Below are positions 55,101 through 64,000 of a stretch of 64,000 nt of DNA, piece after piece. Under the pieces are notes generated by a model. That model did no database searches, was not told the DNA's origin, and was given only the letters and a program-made list of their open reading frames with translations. Source of the stretch: Uliginosibacterium sp. GTDB taxonomy: Bacteria > Pseudomonadota > Gammaproteobacteria > Burkholderiales > Rhodocyclaceae. Location: contig JADKDZ010000002.1 of assembly GCA_016718265.1 (NCBI GenBank), positions 124,001 through 188,000 of the forward strand. Direction: 5' to 3'. The translations under genes and the position numbers were made by a program. Numbering within the stretch: position 1 is the first letter of the stretch; each line of letters opens with the position of its first letter.

Positions 55101-56873
55101 GTGAAAGTCGCCAGGCGTTCTTTTGATGCGGTAATCGTCGGCGCGGGTGGTGCCGGTATGCGTGCTGCGGTGACTTTGGCTGAATCCGGGCTGAAGACGG
55201 CAGTCATCTCAAAGGTTTTCCCCACTCGCTCGCACACGGTTGCAGCGCAAGGTGGTGTGTCGGCATCGCTGGGGAACTCGGAGCCCGATCACTGGACGTG
55301 GCATATGTACGACACCGTCAAGGGGTCGGACTGGCTGGGCGATCAGGACGCAATCGAATTCATGTGCAAGCAGGCGCCGCAAGTGGTCGTCGAGCTTGAG
55401 CACTACGGGATGCCGTTTGATCGTACCGACGAAGGCAAGATCTATCAGCGCCCGTTTGGCGGGCATATGTCGAATTTTGGCGAGAAGCCGGTTCGCCGTG
55501 CCTGCGCGGCCGCTGACCGGACCGGCCATGCGATGCTGCATGCGCTCTACCAGCGCAATGTGCGCGCGAATACCCAGTTTTTTGTCGAGTGGCTGGCGCT
55601 GGATCTCTTGCGTGCTGCCGACGGTCGTGTGCTCGGCGTGATTGCCATGGAGATGGAGTCGGGCGAGATCACGGTATTCCAGGCCAAAGCGACTTTGTTT
55701 GCGACGGGCGGCGCGGGGCGGATTTATTACTCGTCGACCAATGCCTTCATCAATACCGGCGATGGCGTAGGCATGGCTGCGCGGGCCGGCATCCCGCTTG
55801 AAGACATGGAGTTCTGGCAGTTCCACCCGACCGGCGTGGCGGGTGCGGGCGTGCTGATTACAGAAGGCGTGCGCGGCGAGGGCGGCATCCTGCGCAATGC
55901 CTCCGGCGAGCGTTTCATGGAGCGCTATGCGCCGAACGCCAAAGACCTGGCTTCGCGGGACGTGGTTTCGCGGGCAATGGTCACCGAGATCAACGAAGGT
56001 CGCGGCTGTGGTCTCAACAAGGACCACGTGCTGCTGGATATTACCCACCTCGATGCTGAAGTGATCAACAAGCGTCTGCCCGGGATTCGCGAGATATCGA
56101 TCCAGTTTGCCGGAGCTGATCCGATCAAAGATCCAATCCCGGTGGTGCCAACCTGTCACTACCAGATGGGGGGAATCCCGACCAACTACCATGGCGAGGT
56201 CGTCGTGAATGGCGCGTCGGTCCCCGGGTTCTATGCGGCAGGCGAGTGTGCCTGTGCGTCCGTCCATGGCGCGAACCGCCTGGGCACCAATTCACTGCTG
56301 GATCTGCTGGTGTTTGGCAAGAGCTCGGGCGAGTCGATGGTGGAATACATCCGCAAGCAGGGTTCCAGCCAGGACGAGATTCCGCAAAGCGAAATCGATC
56401 GCAGTCTGGCGCGCGTAGACCGCTTGAATACACAGAAGTCCGGCGCCGACGTTCATCAGACTAGACTCGCGATGCAGCGCACCATGCAGAGCCACGCAGG
56501 GGTGTTTCGCTTCAAGGATATGCTGGCGCAAGGCGTGGACAAGATTCTGGAGATCGAGAAGCAAGTGCTGCAGACCGAGATCAAGGATAAGTCCCAGGTC
56601 TGGAACACCGCACGGATCGAGGCGCTGGAGCTGGAGAACCTGATCGAGGTGGCCAAGGCGACCATTATCTCTGCGAATGCACGGACCGAATCACGTGGGG
56701 CCCATGTGCGTGATGACGCGCCGGATACGCCGGAGCATCCGGATGGTCGGGATGACGCCAACTGGCTGAAGCACACGCTCTGGTTCCGCGAGAACAATCG
56801 TCTGGAATACAAGCCGGTCACGCTCAAACCTCTGACCGTTGACTCCGTTCCGCTGAAGAAGCGCGCATACTGA
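55101..56873 (+). CDS. sdhA: SdhA, succinate dehydrogenase flavoprotein subunit
   Basis: Oxidises succinate with covalently bound FAD. 590 residues from a GTG directly after the sdhD stop. Dinucleotide motif IVGAGGAGMRAA, FAD-linking His in RSHTVAAQGGVSA, the substrate region FHPTGVAGAGVL and GCHYQMGG-type VPTCHYQMGGIPTN, and catalytic Arg candidate in GEGGILRNASGERFM. Full length. Confidence 0.98.
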   Translation: MKVARRSFDAVIVGAGGAGMRAAVTLAESGLKTAVISKVFPTRSHTVAAQGGVSASLGNSEPDHWTWHMYDTVKGSDWLGDQDAIEFMCKQAPQVVVELEHYGMPFDRTDEGKIYQRPFGGHMSNFGEKPVRRACAAADRTGHAMLHALYQRNVRANTQFFVEWLALDLLRAADGRVLGVIAMEMESGEITVFQAKATLFATGGAGRIYYSSTNAFINTGDGVGMAARAGIPLEDMEFWQFHPTGVAGAGVLITEGVRGEGGILRNASGERFMERYAPNAKDLASRDVVSRAMVTEINEGRGCGLNKDHVLLDITHLDAEVINKRLPGIREISIQFAGADPIKDPIPVVPTCHYQMGGIPTNYHGEVVVNGASVPGFYAAGECACASVHGANRLGTNSLLDLLVFGKSSGESMVEYIRKQGSSQDEIPQSEIDRSLARVDRLNTQKSGADVHQTRLAMQRTMQSHAGVFRFKDMLAQGVDKILEIEKQVLQTEIKDKSQVWNTARIEALELENLIEVAKATIISANARTESRGAHVRDDAPDTPEHPDGRDDANWLKHTLWFRENNRLEYKPVTLKPLTVDSVPLKKRAY

Positions 56874-56896
56874 TTTCGTCCGGGAGCCCGAGAAAG

Positions 56897-57607
56897 ATGA
56901 CCACCCGCACCGTCCAATTCAAGATTTACCGCTACGATCCGGACAAGGATGCCAAGCCCTACATGCAGGATATCTCGGTTGAGCTTGAGCCGAGCGACCG
57001 CAAGCTGCTGGATGCGCTGGTCAGGCTGAAGAGCGTCGACGATTCGATTTCTTACCGACGCTCCTGCCGCGAAGGGGTTTGTGGCTCAGATGCCATGAAC
57101 ATCAATGGCAAGAACGGCCTGGCATGCCTGACCGATATCGATAGCCTGAAGCAGCCCATTCTGTTGCGTCCCTTGCCTGGATTACCGGTCATTCGCGATC
57201 TGATCGTCGACATGACCCAGTTCTTCAAGCAATACCACTCGATCAAGCCTTACGTCGTCAACAACTCGCCCGCGCCCGAGATGGAGCGCCTGCAGAGCCC
57301 GGACGAGCGTGAAGAGCTTAACGGGCTTTACGAGTGCATCCTCTGCGCCTGTTGCTCCACCAGTTGTCCGAGTTTCTGGTGGAATCCTGACAAGTTTGTT
57401 GGCCCGGCGGGTCTGCTCGCTGCCTATCGCTTTATTGCGGATACCCGGGACGAGGCCACCAACGAGCGTCTCGACAATCTCGAAGATCCCTATCGCCTGT
57501 TCCGCTGCCACACCATCATGAATTGCGTGGATGTGTGCCCGAAGCATCTGAATCCGACCAAGGCTATCGGCAAGATCAAAGAACTGATGGTCTCCAGAAT
57601 GGTATGA
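56897..57607 (+). CDS. sdhB: SdhB, succinate dehydrogenase iron-sulphur subunit
   Basis: Electron-transfer subunit, 236 residues. [2Fe-2S] ligands in [21 protein letters not shown] (about 55-75), then [13 protein letters not shown] and [17 protein letters not shown] for the [4Fe-4S] and [3Fe-4S] clusters. The ATG has a GGGAGCCCGAGAAAG leader. Its stop overlaps sdhE by four bases (ATGA). Confidence 0.98.
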   Translation: MTTRTVQFKIYRYDPDKDAKPYMQDISVELEPSDRKLLDALVRLKSVDDSISYRRSCREGVCGSDAMNINGKNGLACLTDIDSLKQPILLRPLPGLPVIRDLIVDMTQFFKQYHSIKPYVVNNSPAPEMERLQSPDEREELNGLYECILCACCSTSCPSFWWNPDKFVGPAGLLAAYRFIADTRDEATNERLDNLEDPYRLFRCHTIMNCVDVCPKHLNPTKAIGKIKELMVSRMV

Positions 57608-57888
57608 GCGGCGCATTGGAACGCGCCAAGTGGCGCAGCCGTCGCGGCTTGCTGGAACTCGATCTGGTATTCAGCCGCTTCTTTGAGGCGAAAGGCGATT
57701 CGCTCTCAACGGCCGAGCTGGAAGTATTGCAGGACTTGCTGGTTACGGACGATCACGCACTATGGGCGATGCTCAACGGCACGGCAGAATGTAGCAAGAA
57801 GAAGTGGAAGACTATGGTGGCGATGATCAGGTCTACCGGAATGGCACCTGACTCGGCAGAACTGAAGACGACGGAAGGGACGACTGGC
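57604..57888 (+). CDS. sdhE: SdhE, FAD assembly factor for succinate dehydrogenase, open into gltA
   Basis: Small cytoplasmic protein that promotes flavinylation of SdhA. From the ATG at 57604, [19 protein letters not shown] carries the RGxxE-like signature, and [14 protein letters not shown] is the family C-terminal part. Homology ends near MVAMIRS, yet there is no stop: 18 more residues lead straight into the ATG of gltA in the same frame. The reading frame 57604-59193 would give a 529-residue SdhE-GltA fusion. Either the stop was lost (real or sequencing) or gltA starts independently. Confidence 0.88.
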
Positions 57889-59193
57889 ATGACGACACAA
57901 AAGAGCGCAACCCTTGGCTTTAATGGCCAAAGCTATGAATTTCCGGTGGTTTCCGGCACGGTCGGGCCAGATGTCATCGATATTCGATCACTTTATGGCA
58001 AGACAGGGGCATTTACATTCGACCCCGCCTTCATGTCGACGGCGTCGTGCAAATCCGCCATCACGTATATCGATGGGGATAAGGGCGAACTGCTCTACCG
58101 CGGCTATCCGATCGAGCAGCTTGCGGTCAGTTGCGACTACCTTGAGACCTGTTACCTGCTCAAGGAAGGCGAGCTGCCAAACAAGACGCAGTACGACGAC
58201 TTCGTGGCTGACGTCAAGAAGCACACCATGGTGCACGAGCAGCTGACCCGCCTGTACCAGGGCTTCCGCCGCGACGCGCATCCGATGGCGATTCTGGTTG
58301 GCATGGTCGGCTCGCTCTCCGCCTACTACCAGGATTCGCTGGATATCAACAACCCCGAGCACCGCACCTTGGCTGCGATGCGTTTGATTTCCAAGATCCC
58401 GTCGATCACCGCGATGGCGTACAAGTACACGATTGGCGAGCCTTTCATGTACCCGCGCAACGACCTCGACTATGCAAGCAATTTCCTGCACATGATGTTC
58501 GCGACACCGTGTGAGAAGTACGAGCCGAATCCGGTGCTGGCACGCGCGCTGGATCGCATCCTGATTCTGCATGCCGACCACGAGCAGAACGCTTCGACCT
58601 CGACCGTGCGACTCTCTGGCTCGTCGGGCGCCAACCCCTTCGCGTGTATCGCCGCCGGCATCGCCTGCCTGTGGGGGCCTGCGCACGGCGGCGCGAACGA
58701 GGTTTGTCTGGTGATGCTAGACGACATCATGAAACATGGTGGCGTCGAGAAAATTGGCGAGTTCATCAGCAAAGTGAAAGACAAAAATTCCAATGTCAAG
58801 CTGATGGGCTTTGGTCACCGTGTCTATAAGAACTATGACCCGCGTGCGAAGCTGATGCGCGAAACCTGCCACGAGGTGCTGGGCGAGCTGGGCCTGCATG
58901 ATGATCCGCTCTTCAAGCTGGCGCTGGAGCTCGAAAAGATTGCGCTGGAAGATGAGTATTTCGTGTCGCGCAAACTCTACCCGAACGTCGATTTTTACTC
59001 CGGCATTGTGCAAAAAGCGATGGGCATCCCCGTCTCGTTGTTCACCGGAATCTTTGCGATGGCACGCACCATCGGCTGGATTGCACAGTGGAACGAGATG
59101 ATTGGTGACGCTGAGCAGAAGATTGGCCGCCCGCGCCAGCTCTACATCGGCGAGCCGCGTCGTGATGTGCGTTCCATGGCATTGCGTACCTAA
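57889..59193 (+). CDS. gltA: GltA, type II citrate synthase
   Basis: Condenses oxaloacetate and acetyl-CoA. 434 residues from the ATG at 57889, which has GGAAGGGA eight bases upstream, so independent initiation is credible. N-terminal beta domain typical of the NADH-sensitive hexameric enzymes, then active-site His residues in [13 protein letters not shown] and [22 protein letters not shown], and Asp in NVDFYSGIV. In frame with sdhE (no stop between). Confidence 0.97.
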   Translation: MTTQKSATLGFNGQSYEFPVVSGTVGPDVIDIRSLYGKTGAFTFDPAFMSTASCKSAITYIDGDKGELLYRGYPIEQLAVSCDYLETCYLLKEGELPNKTQYDDFVADVKKHTMVHEQLTRLYQGFRRDAHPMAILVGMVGSLSAYYQDSLDINNPEHRTLAAMRLISKIPSITAMAYKYTIGEPFMYPRNDLDYASNFLHMMFATPCEKYEPNPVLARALDRILILHADHEQNASTSTVRLSGSSGANPFACIAAGIACLWGPAHGGANEVCLVMLDDIMKHGGVEKIGEFISKVKDKNSNVKLMGFGHRVYKNYDPRAKLMRETCHEVLGELGLHDDPLFKLALELEKIALEDEYFVSRKLYPNVDFYSGIVQKAMGIPVSLFTGIFAMARTIGWIAQWNEMIGDAEQKIGRPRQLYIGEPRRDVRSMALRT

Positions 59194-59205
59194 GCTGATA
59201 TTGGG

Positions 59206-59231
59206 TGCGCCCGCGGCTGAGTGCGGGCGCA
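59206..59231 (+). other. Hairpin between gltA and sucA
   Basis: Perfect 9-bp stem TGCGCCCGC / GCGGGCGCA with an 8-base loop, 12 bases after the gltA stop. No T tract follows, so it is not an intrinsic terminator; it could protect the upstream mRNA 3' end or be a processing site that separates gltA from sucA levels. Confidence 0.6.
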
Positions 59232-59305
59232 TCATAATAATATGTCTGTCATAACCGGCGTGTTTGTCGAGAAGACCAGCCGCCCTTGAACAGGTGAATC
59301 CCATC

Positions 59306-62155
59306 ATGAGACAGTTTTTGACCAACTCCTACCTGTTTGGCAGCAACGCTCCTTTTATCGAGGAGCTTTACGAGGCGTATCTGGAGAACCCCGCTTCGGT
59401 TGCCGATCAGTGGCGCAGTTATTTTGATTCCCTGCAGAATCTGCCGGGAAGTGGACGCGACGTGGCGCACGCGCCGGTGGTGGCCTCGTTTGCGCAGATG
59501 GCCAAGCAGGGCAAGCCGCTGGCTTCCGCGATCACCACGCCGGGCGTTGCAGACAAACGCCAGATCGGCGTGCTGCAGATGATCAATGCCTACCGCTTCC
59601 AGGGCAATCGCTGGGCGCAACTCGATCCGCTCAAGCGCCAGGAACGACCGTCGATTGCCGAGCTGGAGCCGTCCTATTACGGTTTCACCGAGGCAGACCT
59701 CTCCGCGGTTTTCAATGTGGGCTCCTTCCAGTTTCAGGAGAGCAGCCAGGCCTCGCTGCGCGAGATTCTCGAAGCCGTGCGCCAGACCTATTGCGGCACG
59801 CTGACGGTCGAGTACATGTACATGGCGGACGTGCAGCAGAAGCGCTGGGTGCAGAGCAAGCTGGAGCCGATCCGCTCGACGCCATCGTTCGATGTGGCAA
59901 CCAAGAAGCGCATTCTGGAGCGCCTGACCGCCGCCGAGACGCTTGAGAAATACCTGCATACCAAGTATGTCGGGCAGAAGCGTTTCTCTCTCGAAGGGGG
60001 GGATTCCGCGATTGTCGCGCTGGACGCGATCATCAATGCGGCCGGCGGGCGCAGCGTGCAGGAGATGGTGATCGGCATGGCCCACCGTGGGCGTCTTAAC
60101 GTGCTGGTCAACGTGCTGGGCAAGGCACCGAAGATGCTCTTCGAAGAGTTTGAAGGCAAGCACTCGGAAGACCTGGAAGCCGGTGACGTGAAATACCATA
60201 TGGGTTTCTCCAGCGATGTGAATACGCCGGGAGGGCCGCTTCACCTCTCCCTGGCGTTCAATCCATCACACCTGGAGATCGTCAACTCGGTTGTGGAAGG
60301 TTCGGTTTATTCCCGTCAAAAGCGTCGCGACGACGTGAACAAGAACCAGGTGATGGCTGTACTGATTCACGGTGACGCGGCCGTGGCAGGGCAGGGCATC
60401 AATCAGGAACTGTTGAACTTCAGCCAGACGCGCGGCTACGGTACGGGCGGCACGGTGCATCTGGTGATCAACAACCAGATCGGCTTTACCACGTCTGACC
60501 CGCGTGATGCGCGCAGCTCGTTGTATTGCACCGACATCTTCAAGATGGCCGAAGCGCCGATTTTCCATGTGAATGGCGACGATCCCGAAGCGGTCGCGCT
60601 GGCCTGCCAGCTGGCGGTGGAGTATCGCCAGACCTTCAAGAAAGATGTTGTCATCGATCTGCTGTGCTATCGCAAGCTCGGCCACAACGAGCAGGATGAG
60701 CCGATGGTGACGCAGCCGCTGATGTACAAGAAAATTGCGCAGCATCCGGGCACGCGCCAGCTCTATGCGGACAAGCTCGTTGCGCAGGGCGTGTGCACCA
60801 GCGCCGAGCCAGACACCATGATCGCGGATTACCGTGATCATCTGGATCGCGGCGAGCTGCTTTACAACCCGGCTTTGTCTGGCCACAACCGGAAGTTCAT
60901 TCAGGACTGGTCGAATTTCATCCGCAGGGAATACACCGACGAAGCAGATACCTCGGTCCCGATGGGCGAGCTCAAACGCTTCGCCGCGCGCCTTGTTGAT
61001 ACACCGCCAGGTTTCACGCTTCACTCCCGTGTGGCCAACATCATCGATTCGCGCCGCGCCATGGGGCAGGGCACGCAGCCGCTGGACTGGGGCATGGCCG
61101 AGAACCTGGCCTATGCGTCGCTCGTTGCACAAGGTTATGGCGTGCGCATTTCCGGTCAGGATTGCGGGCGCGGCACCTTCTTCCATCGCCACGCGGTGCT
61201 GCATGACCAGAATCGTGAGCGCTGGGATGCGGGCAGCCACGTGCCGCTTGCCAATATCCAGCCCGATCAGGCGCCGTTCACGGTGATCGACTCAGTACTC
61301 TCCGAATCCGGGATTCTCGGCTTTGAGTACGGCTATGCCACGGCCGAGCCCAATCAGCTGGTGGTGTGGGAGGCGCAGTTTGGTGACTTTGGCAATTGCG
61401 CCCAGGTGGTGATCGACCAGTTCATCTCCTCCGGCGAAGCCAAGTGGGGCCGGCTCTCCGGCATCACCATGCTGCTGCCGCACGGCTACGAAGGGCAGGG
61501 GCCGGAGCACTCGTCAGCCCGCCTGGAACGCTACATGCAGCTCTGCGCCGAGAACAACTGGCAAGTCTGCGTGCCCTCGACGCCGGCCCAGATTTTCCAC
61601 ATCTTGCGGCGCCAGATGGTTCGCCCCCTGCGCAAGCCGCTGGTGGTCATGACGCCGAAGTCGCTGTTGCGCCACAAAGACGCCGTCTCGTCGCTGGATG
61701 AGCTCGCGACTGGCCAGTTCCGTACGGTGATTGATGAAGTCGACGCCTTCGATGCCAAGAAGGTCAAACGCATCGTCGTCTGCTCGGGCAAGCTGTATTA
61801 CGAATTGCTGGCCGAGCGTCGCGCCAAGGCAATCAAGGACACCGTTATAGTGCGTCTGGAACAGCTTTATCCCTTCCCGAACGAAGCGTTTGCCGCCGAG
61901 CTTGCCAAGTATCCGAACGCCAAGGACATCGTCTGGTGTCAGGAGGAACCCCGCAACCAGGGGGCCTGGTACTGGATCGCCTCGCGGCAGCATCTGGCAC
62001 GCTCAATGGCGAGCAAGCACAGCTTGCACTTGGTCAGCCGCCCCGCTTCGGCGTCGCCGGCGGTGGGTTACTACGCAAAACACAATGCCCAGCAGCGCGC
62101 GATCATCGAAGGCGCGTTCGGTACTCTCGGACAAGACCAGGCCCCGCGCTTCTGA
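59306..62155 (+). CDS. sucA: SucA, 2-oxoglutarate dehydrogenase E1 component
   Basis: Thiamine-diphosphate decarboxylase of the 2-oxoglutarate dehydrogenase complex. 949 residues from the ATG at 59306 with AGGTGA upstream; the frame to 59264 is not conserved. N-terminal E2-binding segment SYLFGSNAPFIEELYEAYLE, GMAHRGRLNVLVNVLGK, ThDP-binding region GDAAVAGQGI and INNQIGFTTSDPRDARSS, YRKLGHNEQDEP, and C-terminal WCQEEPRNQGAWYWI. Full length. sucB starts 36 bases later. Confidence 0.98.
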   Translation: MRQFLTNSYLFGSNAPFIEELYEAYLENPASVADQWRSYFDSLQNLPGSGRDVAHAPVVASFAQMAKQGKPLASAITTPGVADKRQIGVLQMINAYRFQGNRWAQLDPLKRQERPSIAELEPSYYGFTEADLSAVFNVGSFQFQESSQASLREILEAVRQTYCGTLTVEYMYMADVQQKRWVQSKLEPIRSTPSFDVATKKRILERLTAAETLEKYLHTKYVGQKRFSLEGGDSAIVALDAIINAAGGRSVQEMVIGMAHRGRLNVLVNVLGKAPKMLFEEFEGKHSEDLEAGDVKYHMGFSSDVNTPGGPLHLSLAFNPSHLEIVNSVVEGSVYSRQKRRDDVNKNQVMAVLIHGDAAVAGQGINQELLNFSQTRGYGTGGTVHLVINNQIGFTTSDPRDARSSLYCTDIFKMAEAPIFHVNGDDPEAVALACQLAVEYRQTFKKDVVIDLLCYRKLGHNEQDEPMVTQPLMYKKIAQHPGTRQLYADKLVAQGVCTSAEPDTMIADYRDHLDRGELLYNPALSGHNRKFIQDWSNFIRREYTDEADTSVPMGELKRFAARLVDTPPGFTLHSRVANIIDSRRAMGQGTQPLDWGMAENLAYASLVAQGYGVRISGQDCGRGTFFHRHAVLHDQNRERWDAGSHVPLANIQPDQAPFTVIDSVLSESGILGFEYGYATAEPNQLVVWEAQFGDFGNCAQVVIDQFISSGEAKWGRLSGITMLLPHGYEGQGPEHSSARLERYMQLCAENNWQVCVPSTPAQIFHILRRQMVRPLRKPLVVMTPKSLLRHKDAVSSLDELATGQFRTVIDEVDAFDAKKVKRIVVCSGKLYYELLAERRAKAIKDTVIVRLEQLYPFPNEAFAAELAKYPNAKDIVWCQEEPRNQGAWYWIASRQHLARSMASKHSLHLVSRPASASPAVGYYAKHNAQQRAIIEGAFGTLGQDQAPRF

Positions 62156-62191
62156 GCGCGCCCTGACGGATAAAAACTGGAGAATCAGAAA

Positions 62192-63448
<1,257 letters not shown>

Positions 63449-63513
63449 TCGAAGGGGGGCCGGGAGGCAGGGTCTGCGAACTGGGGTTATTACGCTGCAT
63501 TCGTCAGCGCTGA

Positions 63514-64000
<487 letters not shown>

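Overview
This 64 kb window is housekeeping DNA from a moderately GC-rich betaproteobacterium. Gene content and order point to the Rhodocyclales: histidine genes running into tatABC, a type IV pilus locus with an RpoN-type pilA promoter, a yggS/pilT divergence, and an sdhCDAB-sdhE-gltA-sucA-sucB-lpd block. The placement is inference from synteny and protein character; no database was searched. Nothing in the sequence indicates a phage, an insertion sequence, a CRISPR array or an anti-phage island.

Layout. 1-4789 (+): the end of a his operon (hisH, hisA, hisF, hisI, hisE), then hinT and tatABC, with an intrinsic terminator between tatA and tatB. 4802-9019: a DegS-like protease, a Nif3-family protein and a FimV-like protein. 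9540-12420 (+): sucC and sucD, each broken by one base in a G run, then a TerC-family membrane protein. 12564-18168: the pilus locus, with pilA and a pilin accessory gene on + and pilD, pilC, pilB on -. 18458-24522: ccsA/ypjD-like gene, ffh, a pseudo-receiver/TPR protein and oligopeptidase B. 24619-30444: a chemoreceptor with a FliA-like promoter, an orphan motD, a PH-like membrane protein, the divergent selenium pair mnmH/selD and a CheX-like DUF3334 protein. 30762-33594: tRNA-Leu, then a minus-strand operon rhodanese-grxC-secB-SH3 protein-gpsA. 33769-37700 (+): gpmA, envC, ctpA and an unknown gene. 37718-41251 (-): yggS-proC-yggT-yggU-yffB-hslO, the last with a destroyed C-terminus. 41345-43772 (+): pilT, pilU, tRNA-Ser. 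43896-46684: an aminopeptidase-like lipoprotein, a cupin and an AraC-type regulator, in a more GC-biased style. 46685-48699: no gene, dominated by long poly-C tracts that look like a sequencing or assembly artefact. 48700-53355 (-): operon mdh, CoA-ester-lyase-like gene, acnB. 53582-64000 (+): a GntR/UTRA regulator, then sdhCDAB, sdhE, gltA, sucA, sucB and the start of lpdA.

How it fits together. Almost the whole TCA cycle is here: acnB, mdh, sdh, gltA and 2-oxoglutarate dehydrogenase are gathered around a divergent control region at 53356-53581. That region holds a near-consensus sigma70 promoter for mdh and a 14-bp perfect palindrome that is a good operator candidate for the adjacent GntR protein. 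The pilus genes (pilA, its accessory gene, pilBCD, pilTU, fimV) make up a large part of a twitching machine, and motD plus the chemoreceptor suggest flagellar motility too.

The observations most worth a second look are: the paired homopolymer frameshifts in sucC and sucD; the in-frame join of sdhE to gltA with no stop codon; the loss of the redox-switch region of hslO; the poly-C tracts; the tatA/tatB terminator; the GntR palindrome; and a response regulator that has lost its phospho-acceptor Asp. I did not find a convincing undescribed system. Several oddities may be sequence errors and should be checked against reads first.
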